64,000 bases of DNA from Artemisia argyi (GCA_030686995.1 CM060703.1:112560361-112624360); one strand, 5' to 3'. Positions 1-11,973 are shown, counted from the first letter of the stretch. Notes: a model not told the origin generated them from the letters alone. Program-made: numbers and translations.

Positions 1-411
1 ACGTTGGAGTAAGTTCAATGCACATCCCTCGACGGATATGCAACAATGCACACTGTGCGCGTTTAACAAATTAGGAATCAAGATTCTTGATTCCTTGATA
101 TGGTATTTACAGTACGCTGCAAGTTAACCTATACACTTATGAATTTTTATTCGCATATATATTAAGTTATGGACTTCATATATAACTATAAAGGATTATA
201 GATTTTGTAATCTTTTTTAAGTATGTTTGGATAACAGCTTGATTCTTGGATGTCTTTTATGCAAAGACAAAAAACTAAGTACAAACATTATAATACAAAT
301 ATGCGTACAAACCAACTTCAATTTTATTATAAACTACGAGTTTATACAAAGCATAGATTTAACATGCACATGTGCAACAAAATTGTTAATCTATTACGAA
401 ACAAAAACAAC
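1..411 (+). other. Internal 3' region of Tat-like Gypsy element K, no gene seen
   Basis: No convincing coding sequence. The first ~60 bases resemble the last ~60 bases of the window (63943-64000) on the same strand: both contain a GTAAGTT word followed by a CGACGGA word at the same spacing. I infer that both are the same internal stretch of two copies of one Tat-like element, lying between pol (outside the window) and the antisense gene that follows. The rest is AT-rich. Confidence 0.45.
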
Positions 412-3022
412 CTACATACTATGGGAACGCTCAAGCTTTGAGCTGCCAACTCGGTGCACATCCCTCCCAGCTTCCTCAAGCTTCTTCAGCAGATCAATAT
501 CCCTGGGTGATACCGTCGCCACACTAACAGGTACTCCATCAGACCTCGGAATGTGCGCTGCACCTAGACCACAAAGGGTGGCTTTCCCTTTCACACCCTT
601 CTTCTTAGCAAGCCTCCTGGCATGGGCTTCTAAGGATTCCTTCAAAGGGAACTCCTTCTCAAGGGCAAAAGGGTTGAGAATGTCACGCGGACGTGCAAAA
701 ACAGGTACCTGCAGCTGCGACACATCAGGCTTCAGGAAGTAATCAAGTTGTGCCTCTGCGTCCTCTGTTGTGTGCCTCGCCAAGGTCAACCCCTCTTTGA
801 TAACACCTATGGGGTAGTCTTGGTCGCGCTCCAGCTGAGCAATATGAGGAAGCTCTAACAGCTTCATCTTCTCCATGGCAGCGACAAGCTTAGTGTAGGC
901 ATCGCCATTGTAACCTGCCACTTCTGCGATGGGCACCGTCAACATTTGGCTCTCCTGCAGCTCCTCCACAGCTTCCGCCTTGCCACATGCCATGGCGCAT
1001 TGAACAACATTCCCAAATGCTTCTACAACTTCTTGGGACTCTAAAGTGCTCAAAGAAGCAGACGAAGACCATGGCTGATTAGCCACCTGCGAATAAAACA
1101 CCATTCCTGTTGTATTATAGACAATAATTTCAAAGGAATCAAAGGAATCAAATGAAAAAAATGTTACCTGCGCTCAGCTATGGAGGATACCAAGTGTGGG
1201 TATATCTCTTCATCATACTCTATGCTGAGCTTGCGCAGCTTACCCTCCTGCTTCTCCAGCGCATCCTCCACGGTCTTTCGAAATTCATCCAACGGTGAGA
1301 AGTGTTTGCTCTTATTCTGCTCCATGTACTTCAACCCCCATAGGCAAGTGGACTTGTACTGATCAAAGGCAGAACGCTCTTGGCTGACTTGGGCAAACAG
1401 CGATATCTTCTCATCAGCGAGCTTCTTGGCGTACACACTGATCGACTCTACTGCAACATGAGCATTAGCCAACTTTGCCTTCAGTAGCGCAATCTCTTCA
1501 TCTTTCTGCGCACTGCTGCTCTCTTCACCAACATACTTAGCTTTGAGCTGAGCAACCAATGAGGCCTGGTGCGCAGAAGCCAAGCTAAGCTCCTCTATCA
1601 GCTGCTCTGTAGGCACATCCTCACACGCCTTCGAAGGCTCATCCATTTGAGGGACATTCACCTCGGATGGCGACTTCCCAGTCTGCGCAGCATCACCCCC
1701 TACAGCTTCATCACTGCACGCAAATGACAAGGATTATAGGTTATTCTACCAAGATATAAAATAAAAAATAAACGAGGCATAGGTTTCATTACTTACTTGG
1801 GGGAAGGAGTTTCAGCTGTATCCTGCGCAGTGTTTGATGGTGATGCATCCTCATCTGATGACACATCCACAGTAATAATGTGGCGTCTTCGCTTGGATGT
1901 GCCTGCGCCACCATCGCCAGAAGCCTTTTTGCGCTTCACTCCCTGGCTCGCCTCTTCCGGCTCGCTGTCAGCCTTCAGGATTCCCAAACCCTCTGAAGAA
2001 TCCATGCGTGAAAGCTCTGGGGATTGCACCTCCTGAGAAGGAACACTGTGCACTGGGTCGCCTCCAATAGTGGTTGGGAGACGTTTGTCGGTTCCTCCTG
2101 CACATACACCATGGTGTGCCCTGCTGTGGCCTCCAAAATTGGTGTCTCACTATCCCTCAAAGGGTGCCTCCCCACGGTGACCTGTGTGGGCTTCACTAGC
2201 TTCACAACGCCGAACAGATCCATCTCTGTGCAACAAACAACAAACAACAAACAACAAACAAACGGGGTTACATAAAGGTACAATACAAAAGAGCACTTAC
2301 ACTACAGAGGCGAAGGAAAGGAAGGACAAGCACCCACCCTGGTTATCCTCATCCAGAAAAGTTGGCACCTCATCAGCGCCTTGGAAGTAGTTGCGGTTGA
2401 TCCCCATATGCACCAAAAACTCTTCTGTGTAGGAGTTGATGGGGATGCTGTTGGCATTTATTGTCTCCGCATCATCTACGTTGTATGTCCCGAGGTTTGG
2501 GGGCTCATCCTTTGGTAACGTCCCCTAGGTATAGAACTCAAAGGTCCAGGGGAACACTACATTATCAAGCCAGAAAAACCTCTCCCTCAAATTCCTAAGT
2601 GCGTCTAATTTTTCCGTGTAGCATTGAAGGCGCCCTGCGCACTTGGAAAAGGATACCCATCCATTTGACCACGTTGTGTGACAAAACGCGCGGAAGAGAT
2701 TGATGGTCAAGTTAATTGCCAGCAAACGACAGTTTACTTCAAAATTGGTTATCTTCGCTGCGCCTATACAACGCAGCTGGGATATGTGAAGGCGATAATA
2801 ATTCAGTACATCGCACAAGAAGAGTGAAATGGGCATGCGCTGATTCACAAATTCGAAAAAGCACGTGTATACCCCTACCTTTCCCTCAGGGAAATCAGCC
2901 ATAGATGCAGTCGCCACCGGTACTACCGGGTGCAACGCGAGGGGGATATAATAATCTGAGGTGAACTCACGAAGATCATCCTCGGTTATATTGGAGGTAA
3001 AATCGGATAACTGAAGAACCAT
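412..3022 (-). pseudogene. Antisense accessory gene of a Tat-like element, 'putative gypsy-type transposase' family, about 4 exons, broken
   Basis: I read about four exons on the minus strand. Exon 1 (~3022-2338) encodes the conserved N-terminal domain, with FPEGKVGVYT and LNYYRLHISQL stretches typical of the plant 'putative gypsy type transposon' domain (PF04195-like, by recall). Exon 2 (~2225-1797) has MDLFGVV followed by Ser/acidic and basic residues (KRKK, SKRRR). Exon 3 (~1713-1168) is a coiled coil. Exon 4 (to the stop at 412) is mostly helical. Introns 1 and 2 have GT..AG ends and keep phase (2337-2226, 1796-1714). Damage: an in-frame TAG at 2525-2527 in exon 1, a frame change in exon 2 near 2050-2085, and an out-of-phase junction into exon 4 as I read it. 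The function is unknown; the 'transposase' name is historical. It lies antisense just upstream of the polypurine tract and 3' LTR of K. That is the position of antisense accessory genes known in Tat-lineage elements such as maize Grande. A host gene is the alternative. Confidence 0.65.
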
Positions 3023-3159
3023 TCTTAAAATGTGATGGTTTCAGATGCGCACGCGCTATTACCTTATTATAAAGTTGATTTCTTGATTGGAGTATTGAAG
3101 AATTTAACAATGGCGAAAATGGAGTTTTACTGTGATAATCACAGTGAAAAGGGAGATAC

Positions 3160-3174
3160 CCTATATATAGGGTT
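3160..3174 (-). promoter_or_regulatory. Candidate TATA box of the antisense gene
   Basis: A palindromic CTATATATAG core lies about 140 bp upstream of the ATG at 3022 on the minus strand. That is a sensible place for the gene's own promoter, separate from the LTR promoter, which drives the opposite strand. Seen by eye only. Confidence 0.45.
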
Positions 3175-3425
3175 ACCCATGGCCTTGGATGCTTGACATG
3201 TGGATCCCACTAATTCTAATTGTGTGGCTGGGAGATCAACAGGTACAACACTTTTTCACCCACCTCCTCACGATTTCCGCGGAAAACTTGGGACTAATTT
3301 GGACTAGATACACCGTATATTTCTTTTTGGCGGGAAATACTCGAAGCTTCCCCGCCACGCACTCTGGATAATTTTCCGCTACAGTTGTTAGTTTAGCATA
3401 CGCGGTTGCACCTTACGCATACTAG
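3175..3425. other. Spacer between antisense gene promoter and polypurine tract
   Basis: No gene is supported. This is the upstream region of the antisense gene and the 3' untranslated region of element K on the plus strand. Confidence 0.4.
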
Positions 3426-3437
3426 ACTGGGGGGACA
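3426..3437 (+). other. Polypurine tract of Tat-like element K
   Basis: A G-rich run (ACTGGGGGGACA) sits directly in front of an LTR starting TGATGACG. This is the plus-strand primer site expected next to a 3' LTR and fixes the element's orientation as plus. Confidence 0.6.
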
Positions 3438-3902
3438 TGATGACGTATAGTCCACACTCGGGTCATGAGCCCGACCAATGGACACTACTAATACCCAAGC
3501 CCATCACGCGTGGGCTATCATAATAACAATTTGGGCTCATGAAAGCCCAAACTCAAATATATTATTTATGGTCTTGATAATGATCTCTTATTTATGGGAA
3601 AAAGATCAATAGACCGTATAAGGCGAGATACACCGAAGAGTAAGGAACACGAAACCAACAAGGATTTCGTGTGTATATATAGAATATCACGGCTCTCATT
3701 GAGGTATCATCTAAAAACCCTAACTCTTCACTATAACCCTAAAACCGATTACTTACTCTCACGCTGGAGGATAATCGAGGGAGACAATCCCACGATAAGC
3801 CTAACGGTGTTGTTTTCTTTCTTAGTGCGCAGGTCTCAAGCATTAAGATCCAATTGATACGAGAACAGGAACCCAAACAAGGAACGCCCAACTTTTGTAT
3901 CA
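3438..3902 (+). repeat. 3' LTR of Tat-like Gypsy element K (465 bp)
   Basis: Starts TGATGACGTATAG and ends GTATCA, so the tips are TGAT/ATCA. It is the same family as the LTR at 42340-42830: both share the start, a central block around 'GCAGG', and the ending CGCCCAACTTTTGTATCA. A TATA-like TATATATAG lies at 3674-3682. The five bases outside each end do not match, so the outer flank is not an intact target duplication. Element H follows directly. Confidence 0.75.
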
Positions 3903-4200
3903 AGAATGATGAAGTGAAATGAGTTAAGTGGATTCATCGTTAATATAGAAGTTGGATTAGATCCCTTGCATAAGAAAACTATGGATGAAACAAGCTCTCG
4001 TAGACTATGGCATTAAGTTAGATAAGTGAGCAATAACAAAGGAGCTATAGATGTTAGGATATACCCTATTCAACACCCTCGCATCAAACATGTAGAATTA
4101 CGTCATCACTCACTTAAGATCATAGGTTAAGTAGAAAAGGATAGCATATGACAATAGGCTTAACCAATCCTCTTGAGCATGAGATCTTTAATAAACATCT
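3903..4200 (+). pseudogene. Copia RNase H C-terminal remnant (element H)
   Basis: A decayed reading frame around 4038-4133 gives residues like YPIQHPRIKHVELRHHSL. This matches the end of Copia RNase H (NPIQHxRTKHIxxRHHF). Stop codons flank it on both sides, so only a scrap of the pol C-terminus survives. It is followed by the same element's long 3' tail, polypurine tract and LTR, all on the plus strand. The left side is cut off at the LTR of element K. Confidence 0.6.
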
Positions 4201-6939
4201 TTTAAAATCTATGATTAATGATATTTGTTTTTAAAAATCTAATATCTCTAAAAATATGCAAAAACCTCACATTTTGGAAAATAGTTTTCAAATGACTATC
4301 CCACTTTTCAATTACATGTTTTCACTATCAATATCCACAATTTTGTTTTGATCAAAACCAAAGATTGAGAAAATTTTCTTTACCTTTCATTAACACATTT
4401 TGAAGTAAAATCCAATCTGTTTTATTCAAATAACTCTCACATCTACGTGGAAACCTAATGTCAAACATTGTTGAATAATGCTAAAAACGTCTCTTTAAAT
4501 CATGCATGGTGATCTCATATTTGTCATCTATATTTATGTAAATGACACTTATAAGTGAACTAAATCAAATCAAGAGGACCATGGTTTGTCTATTAAGACT
4601 TTGTTTGTAACAAGTCTAGAAATCCATGCTATCATAACTACCCACGTATTGCCCATTGATACACATTAGGATAAATCCTCCTAGTTATGTAGTTATGAAA
4701 TACTTAATGTTGCTTATTGTTTCCTAGCACTTATATTTTACTTGGTTGATGAGTATGTTTGCATGCTAGATGAAATTGCTTGTTTACTTAATCTCTTTGG
4801 TTAACATTCTTTGGCTACATAATTGCCTACATAATTAGTATATGCTTAATTGCCTCAAAGAGTTGGACTTGTTTGAAACCAAAAACACAACCTTTCTGCA
4901 ATTCACTACCAAAAACCCTTTTCTGGCAGTCTTGGAATCACTAGATGGGTGGCCCCCTTAAATCATAAGGCGGCCCCCTTAATTATTAAGGGGACCGGCC
5001 TCCAAATAAGGGGACCGGCCATCTGATGGTCGAAGGTGTTGTTTCCTTTTTCTACTTTTTAGCCCATTTCATCCTACACTTCCCAAAAATTCACAAACCT
5101 ATTTTATTCTAAACCTTCTATCAAAGTTTATACATCGTTAATCCCACCAATCCTACATTATAAACACTCTCATTCCTCTCAATCTTCACTCATCTCATCA
5201 TGTTCTCTCCCATTAAACCAAAACCACCAAGAAACCCGTTTGGAGAAGAAAGCCAAACTTCCATTAAAAGCCTGTCAAACCAAATGATGTTGTCAACCAT
5301 CCAACACCGAATTCCTCCTATGTCTTCAACATTACATACCTAACACCTCACTCTCTTTCCCACCAACATTACATATCAACAACTTTTACTCACGCATATC
5401 ATTCTACATTACACTCAAACCTCATAATCTTTACACACTCAAACCTCATATCCTTCTACCTTACACTCAAACCTCAAAACCTTTACACACTCAAACCTCA
5501 TAACCTTTACTCACCTCAACCTCAAATTTCATCTCCTTGTACACCTAATGCACCATCTATAACACCCTTATACCAAGAAATCCCTTCCATAAACATTGTC
5601 TTTCACTCTCATAAATCACATCACTTGACATTCATTTCCCATCTTCTCCAATAACTCCACCTAGTCATCCTCACAAAACGATTCAACCATGTAACCATTC
5701 CCTTCACTCTACAAAGTGTGTCATCACCACTACAACTTTACCCATGAAGGTCAAATGAACCCTTTCTCAAACCTAATCATAATAACCAAACATCCATCCT
5801 TGTTCCCAAAAATACACCTTCATCTCACCCATATAAGCCATATGAAGAGCATGTTCAATCTCAAAACAACAATCCCAATCTCATTCCTAACACATCACAT
5901 TTTGTTCAACCTACCAATCCACCATCAAAAACATCCTCCACTCATGAAGCATCCTATTCTTCCACAACTTCATTCTCATCCATTCATGATTACCCAAACT
6001 CACAAATATCACCACCACCTCCTACCAACACACATGTTATCTCTATGTTGCATGTCCAATCATCCATCCCTAATTACAACCACACTCCACCATGATCACC
6101 TTCCTCCGAACACTTGAAGTTCATTGAAGAACTCAAGGAAGCCCATGAGCTTTGTGCTCCTCTTGCCTTACACCTTGCTCAATGCAACTTGGAACAACTT
6201 TCCTCTAGCTCTCCTTCATCACCCCACAACTTGAATCAAGTTGAAAAACATGTCAACAATTGACCCTCTGGAATCTTTCTCCTAAAAACCATTGCATTCA
6301 ATGAACACTTCACTTGGATTGAATATCTTCTCACTAGATCACATCAAATACCCTCACTTGAACAACACCCAAAACCTCAATCAACCTCTTCCGCTACAAA
6401 CTCTCCACCACCAAACTCTCCAACATTCATGCACCCAAACATTTACCTCCATTAATCCAACAACCTTAGCCTAAGTCAACCATTTTCAGTCCAAACACTC
6501 CATCATCAACCATCTAAGCATACTATATGCTTATGATTTTCACTTTCAAATATGAATCAATCAACCTTTTGTTACAAGCAAATCCGATGGCTCTCTTTGG
6601 CAAATTAGGATCTTTAACATAATCACTTTGAATTAATTGTTATGTATCCTTAATATTTGTTTGCTATGCTTGTTATTTGTATATTGCATATTTTTCGATC
6701 TATGTTTGTGCTTCTAATATTTTTGCAGCCAAGATTCCCATTGCTCGATTCCTTGGTGCCCTCGAACGAGGGGGAGCACACATCAAGGGGGAGCTTTCAT
6801 CCCGTCTAACTTCATTTATGAAGCTAGTTGGCATAACCTTTTTGATTCTACAAAAAGAGGGAGAAGTGAATATAAACTCACTAAATACATGTCTAAAAAT
6901 TTATTTTTAGAATTGATAAGTTTAGGTTTTGTAATCATC
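4201..6939 (+). other. Long non-coding 3' tail of Copia element H
   Basis: About 2.7 kb between the RNase H remnant and the polypurine tract. 5050-6480 is strongly C/T/A-biased with repeated 'CTCAAACCTCATAACCTTTACA' type words, so the ORFs there are low-complexity and not believable as genes. A short open stretch at 6105-6263 encodes an ordinary-looking peptide with FIEELKEAHELCAPLAL, possibly a decayed accessory ORF. Several GGGGGAG runs (e.g. 6768-6776, 6786-6793) resemble extra polypurine tracts. SIRE/Maximus-type Copia elements are known to carry long regions 3' of pol. Confidence 0.5.
4951..5020. repeat. Double hairpin of GGCCCCCTTA / TAAGGGGACCGGCC arms
   Basis: Two left arms (GGCCCCCTTA at 4951-4960, CGGCCCCCTTAA at 4971-4982) are followed by two near-complementary right arms (TTAAGGGGACCGGCC at 4986-5000, ATAAGGGGACCGGCC at 5006-5020). 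The same arms recur in the H LTR at 7355-7408. Confidence 0.75.
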
Positions 6940-6953
6940 AAAAAGGGGGAGAT
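6940..6953 (+). other. Polypurine tract of Copia element H
   Basis: AAAAAGGGGGAGAT directly precedes an LTR start TGTTGATA. A GGGGGAG core just before TGTTG is typical of plant Copia elements. Confidence 0.7.
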
Positions 6954-8390
6954 TGTTGATATAAATAATGCCTAAAAATGTTATTAACATATATCGCTGT
7001 CTCTATGTTTTGATAATCACAAAACGTAAACTCATTAAACTACAAATTATGACGTAAACAAGTATTTAGTCATAAATATTCCCTTTAACATCCAAATCAC
7101 TTAAGTTATGAATAAACAAAATGTCTAATGCATTCTATGATCAAAGGAACTTTTATTTCTACAAACCTTACATTTTTTATAAAATGGGACAAACATTTTT
7201 AAACTTATAAAAAATGTTTTTATATTTATAAGAAATTTTTTATTCAAAATAAATATTTTGGATTCAAATTTCTACCCAAAAAACGGCTAGATTCTTCAGA
7301 TAAAACCTTCCCCACAAAAGGACAAAAAAATTCTGAAGAAAGTTGTTTTAATAGGGCGGCCCCCTTAATTTTGTTAGGCGGCCCCCTTAATGATTAAGGG
7401 GACCGGCCGTGCTCCCAAACAATATTTTTTCTCCTATAAATACTTGCTCAAATTTGGCATTTTTCCTCACCTTTTGCACTATAAACTTACTGATCTAAAT
7501 CTTCTATACCATTCTCTTAAACCCTTTGATCATATAATCATAAGCTTTTGTTTTCATGTGATCCAAGCTTCAACCATTCAAGTGCAAGAGAAGAATACTT
7601 CAATCCTTCAAGACAAGAAGTATTACAACTTGTTGTGACCTCCACATCCAAGTTGTTTGTGCACCATCACTTGTATAGTATTCATACATTTGTGTATTAG
7701 TTTTGAATATTGGTTAGATAGAAGTAAGTAAAAGGAGTTAGGCTAGTAAGGTGTATAGGTAGAGAAGTTGTTAATTGATTGTGGTGTGCAAGTAGTATAG
7801 GTGTGAAGAAGAAGTAGTGTGATTAGGTAGTGCTTAGGTGTGAAGAAGTTGTGAAGTAGTTGTGAAGAAGTTTTGAAGTAGTTGTGTAGAAGTTGTGAAA
7901 AAGGTGTGACGAAGTTGTGGTGTGATAATTGGTGTGTAAGGTTTTATCCGCCATAAGGGAGCTTGTTGACATAGTGAAGAAAACTCTCTAGTTAGGTGAT
8001 CGGGGTGTGGAGTAGGGCAAGGAATGTGTCCTTGTAGCCGAACCACTACAAATCTTTTGTCTCGCGGTTCGATCTTTCCATCTCTTACTTATTTACTTAT
8101 CTTATTATTGTTTTAGTACTTAGTTATAATTGTTTATATTTTGAAAGACTTGAATTCACATAATATCGAATCTAAACTTTTTAAAGTAAATAAAGTTTTC
8201 AAAAACAAGTTTTTATAAAAAACCTAAAAGGGCACATATAATAGATCATATAGTTGTTTTCATACTAAACTATAATCAAAGGTTCTTCAAACAAACAATT
8301 GTATAAACTCAAATCAATATTTAAAAACAAAGTTTTCATAATAAATTAAAAAGACGTAAAACTATTCAACTCCCCTTCTAGTTTTCCACA
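6954..8390 (+). repeat. 3' LTR of Copia element H (~1.44 kb)
   Basis: Starts TGTTGATATA after the polypurine tract. The end is placed at TTTTCCACA (8390), where gag of element I begins on the other strand; this edge is approximate because the second LTR is absent. A TATA-like CCTATAAATA lies at ~7432-7441. 7800-7930 is rich in GAAGTTGTGAAGTAGTTGTG words. Confidence 0.6.
7355..7408. repeat. GGCGGCCCCCTTAA hairpin in the U3 of the H LTR
   Basis: Two left arms (7355-7367, 7377-7390) and one right arm TTAAGGGGACCGGCC (7394-7408) form a stem about 25 bp upstream of the TATA-like box. It is related to 4951-5020 in the same element. Confidence 0.7.
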
Positions 8391-9385
8391 GAAACTTATT
8401 AATAGTTTCCTCAAGACTGGACCTCCTTTCTCCGTAAAGAGTTTGGTTGTCCATTTTCATGTAGTACCCTGGTGGTCCCACACGGTATCTCGCCCCATTA
8501 CTTATGTTACCTTGAAAAGGCCTAGTAGCCTCTCCATACTTAACTTCTTCAACTGCCTTTAATGAGAAGGGCAGTCCTTAGCCAGATGTGTCCCTCCACA
8601 GGTATTGCATCCCACCTGAATAGCATGCACTTTCTCCTTTAATTTTCTCATATCTCGAACCAAACTGTCAATGTTGTATGCTATTGCTAGAGTCTCATCC
8701 GTACTTCTCCCAATGCTTCTACTACTTGCCACATCATGCCATTTTTGATAATGGTCAGCCATATCTTGAATTGTTTCTAGGGTTCTAGTGGGTGTCATCC
8801 CATGGATCGGCCCCTGAGAGTCAAGCTTTTCTCTAGTTGGAATGTTAAAACCTTTGTAGAAGATATTCAGGGTTTGTTGTTTGTTGAGATCATTGGTTGG
8901 GCACTTGTAAAGGAGATCATCATACCTATCCCATGCTTGGTGTAAGGTCTCGTCTCCATCTTGCTTGAAGTTATGGATCTCCTCAAGTTATTTTGCCGAA
9001 TTTGATGGAGGGCAATATCTTTGGATAAAGGCTTTCCTAAGGAGGTCCCAAGTGTTGATTGTGCCACCCGGTAACCTATCAATCCATGTCTTAGCGGCTC
9101 CCGTGAGTTCATTGGGAACACTCGGAACATGACAACATCGTGAGAAATACCGAGTGTATTGAAAAGACTCACTCACGATGTACAAGACCTTGTCCACGTG
9201 CCCGTGTGTATCGTCGATCTTCTTTCTGGAAAAGGAAGTTTCCCTCAACTCCCGTATAAATTGATTATTTATCTCAAATGCACATTAGCTCCAATGGCCG
9301 GCCTATCAACCCCTGGCCCTTACTCTTCTCGAGTCATCGCCAAATACTCCTCGAGAGTAAGCGTGTTGATCTCGATGTCTCCCAT
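8391..9385 (-). pseudogene. gag of Athila-like Gypsy element I, frameshifted
   Basis: Starts at ATG 9385 (MGDIEINTLTLEEYLA...). It shows the gag core GAAKTWIDRLPGGTINTWD / AFIQRYCPP / AWDRYDDLLYKCP and a zinc knuckle CNTCGGTHLAKDC near 8580. The last recognisable part (GPPGYYMKMD ... LEETINKF) runs to 8391, where the H LTR cuts it. Gag forms the virus-like particle of the retroelement. The frame changes several times and has stops within the first 40 codons, so it is dead. PBS and LTR follow on the right, confirming minus orientation. Confidence 0.75.
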
Positions 9386-9470
9386 TGTTTAACTGAAAAT
9401 TGTGAAAATCAAACAATGAGATGACGAAAATTACCAAATTATTATAAAAACCTTGATTAAATCCAATTTA

Positions 9471-9490
9471 GTTCCCCGGCAGCGGTCCCA
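9471..9490 (-). other. Primer binding site of element I (degenerate tRNA-Asp type)
   Basis: On the minus strand it reads TGGGACCGCTGCCGGGGAAC, close to the TGGCGCC...GCCGGGGA site of Athila/Tat elements that pairs with the tRNA 3' end. It lies 6 bp from the LTR tip at 9497. Confidence 0.65.
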
Positions 9491-9496
9491 AAAACT

Positions 9497-10740
9497 TGAT
9501 GCTATTTTTCCTAGATCACGTTTTAATATTTATAAGTCTCGTTTACCTATGATCTATGTGAGCACTTACAGGTAGTGTACCCAGTCGTGAGTAGTCTAGA
9601 ATTTGGTAAAACCGAGGTCGTCCTAAGAGCTATGTGGCGGATTCTAATTAAAGTATTCTATTGTCACTAAAAAGGGGTTTTTATTGAGTTATATTAAATT
9701 AATTAAAATAACGAGAATTAAATGTGAAACTATCAATGGGAGAAAGATATGCTAGCCTAGTTACTAATATTATCATGCCGTAATCTGGTTTTCCTGAAAG
9801 TGTTTACTATCACCTTATGTGGTGGTTAAATGTCATTAGGCTCAATTAGTCAAATTGCCTAACCTATTATTCTAGATTCCAACTCCTTTGGTCAATTCCT
9901 AGATAATCTAGTCTTAGTCATTAAGCACCAGCTATCTTCTACACTTATTCTTAGTGCTTTAAATACAAAACCAAGGTTTGGTCCACTCAAGGATCTCGAA
10001 TTTCTTAAGCATCTCTACTAGTGTAGGTAGTCCTTGGTCAATTCTTACACAAGGAATATGGTTGTCCTTTGGTCAATTCTTACACACCCTTCACAACCTA
10101 GCACACTAGCTTTCTATGGTCAATACTAACTAGTATACGAGGTACTACCTAGCTTTAATACAACCAAAACACGGGGATCATTGATAGGCTAGAAAGATAA
10201 ACACATAAAGCAATAAATAAACGGGAAATCACAAATCATGGCATTTATCAATTCATAACTAGACTAACACATGAAGTGTTTAGCCTTTCATATAAATAAT
10301 GCAGCAAAAACAATGTTATTAATTATATTGAAAGTAGACTTGGATTTGATACAAATACTTGATACAAAGCTAAAGCTATTGAATGAATTGATTGATTTCT
10401 CCCTTGGAAGATGATGCAGAGCTGCTGCAATTCGTCCTCTCTGGTTCCCTAAATCGTCCCATCTTTGTTGTGGTGGAAAGGTTATACTAAAATGCAGATT
10501 TAGGGCTTGTATTTATAGCCTCAAAATAGTTACGGTGTAACCTGATAAGGAGATATTTGTTACGCTTTTAGGAGGCCATTTAAGCCCTAAATCATGTTTT
10601 TATGATCAAATACTACTACCTTAAATAATTTCTTTTGTCATTTTAGGTACTTGGGACATGAATTCTGGAAAATGGAGCATTTTGGAGCTTTTCGGACGTT
10701 TTTATGCTCAACTATGAAGAAAACAAGAAAAGTCAAGAAA
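9497..10740 (-). repeat. 5' LTR of Athila-like element I (right edge approximate)
   Basis: The tip TGATGC at 9497 is next to the PBS. A minus-strand TATA box (GGCTATAAATACAAG) lies at ~10508-10522. The stretch is otherwise non-coding. The right edge is not fixed by sequence; 10740 is where plus-strand LTR features begin. Confidence 0.5.
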
Positions 10741-11967
10741 AGTTAGGAAATCACACCTGACGGCGTCAGGCTCTACATGCTGACGCCGTCACCTTATACT
10801 GGAATGATGGTGGATTTTACACGTGACACCCCAGAAACCAAAGTGAAGTTACCACCTGACGGCGTCAGGTGTTCCAGGATCAAGGCTGCCCCTCTTTAGC
10901 TCTACACGAGACGGCCCAGAACCCTTATAAAGGGACGGCGTCAGAAGTGAATCTAGGTGTTCCGAGAACCCTAAACACGGCGATATGATGGCGTTAGAGG
11001 CCAAAACCTGACGCCGTCAGACTTGTATATCTATATATACTTTTCGATTTTTCATTCATTAGGTGTGTAACTTTTGGGAGATAAAACCCTATACGAATTT
11101 TACTATAACTTAGGGTTTCCAAGCCCTCCTTTCCTTCATATTCAATTGAAGACAAGTCTTCTTTTTAATCATTCAATATGTCTATGTGTTGTTTGATTTA
11201 TTGTTTATCTTGTCTTTCTTTTAACATGCTAGCTTAACTCTCTTTGTGTTTACTTAGATCTAATGAAACCTAGTTGTTGATTATTGGTTGTTGATTTGCT
11301 ATTAATTGATTTGGTTGATTTATTTTCGCGTTAGGCTTAAGAAAACTGGCCATACTCCTACATGGTAATAGGCTTGAACATCTTAAGAAACTTAATCAGA
11401 TGTGTACTATGATGTTATTGGTTGTATTTAATGCATAAGTAACTATTTACGAGGCCTGGATAGGAAGAGATAGAAGCTTATAGAATGGTGAAGGACGTAC
11501 ACAGCCCCATGACTAGTATTAAGGAATACAACCCTTCATCTAAACAACTGTAACAAATCAATTAATCAGTAAGAGATAACTAGGGAGTAGTGAAATCTAA
11601 GTAAATACGTTTTCCTATTATAAGAAGTTCACCAATTTACTTTTTTGTTATTTTATTTTATTTTGCATTTGTAGTAATTTTGGGTTAGTTGACTAGCAAC
11701 TAATTCCGCCCACTCTTCCAAAACCCGAGATTTTTACTTGCTTTCATAAAAACATAAATATACAAAAAGAATCATCCCTCACCTCTAGACCTAGCTTAAG
11801 TATCTTTTAATCCTAACGACACTATTCCCCTAGAGAATGATCAATCCTTCGGTACTTGCCACTCACTATACTACATCGGTTAGGTTCACTGCCTGGGGGG
11901 GGATTGCAAGCTTCTCAAGATCCTTTGAGAAGTAAAACCTATTGCAAGGTTGCAAAACCACGCATCA
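10741..11967 (+). repeat. 5' LTR of Athila-like element J (left edge approximate)
   Basis: Ends in GCATCA at 11967, followed by the PBS. A plus-strand TATA box (CTATATATAC) lies at ~11031-11040. U3 contains a cluster of TGACG palindromes. Transcription would run right into gag at 12139. The left edge is uncertain. Confidence 0.5.
10758..11019 (+). promoter_or_regulatory. Cluster of TGACG(G/C)CGTCA palindromes upstream of the J TATA box
   Basis: Perfect 11-bp copies lie at 10758-10768, 10781-10791, 10857-10867 and 11009-11019, with degenerate copies at 10933-10943 and ~10985-10996. Each is two inverted TGACG half-sites. TGACG is the known core of plant as-1/TGA bZIP binding sites. The last copy is ~15 bp from the TATA box. 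A regulatory role is inferred. Confidence 0.6.
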
Positions 11968-11973
11968 AGTTTT

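Noticed and set aside
5716..6117. 133-codon His/Pro-rich ORF
   Set aside because: Low-complexity C/T/A-rich DNA in the tail of Copia H; no family resemblance.
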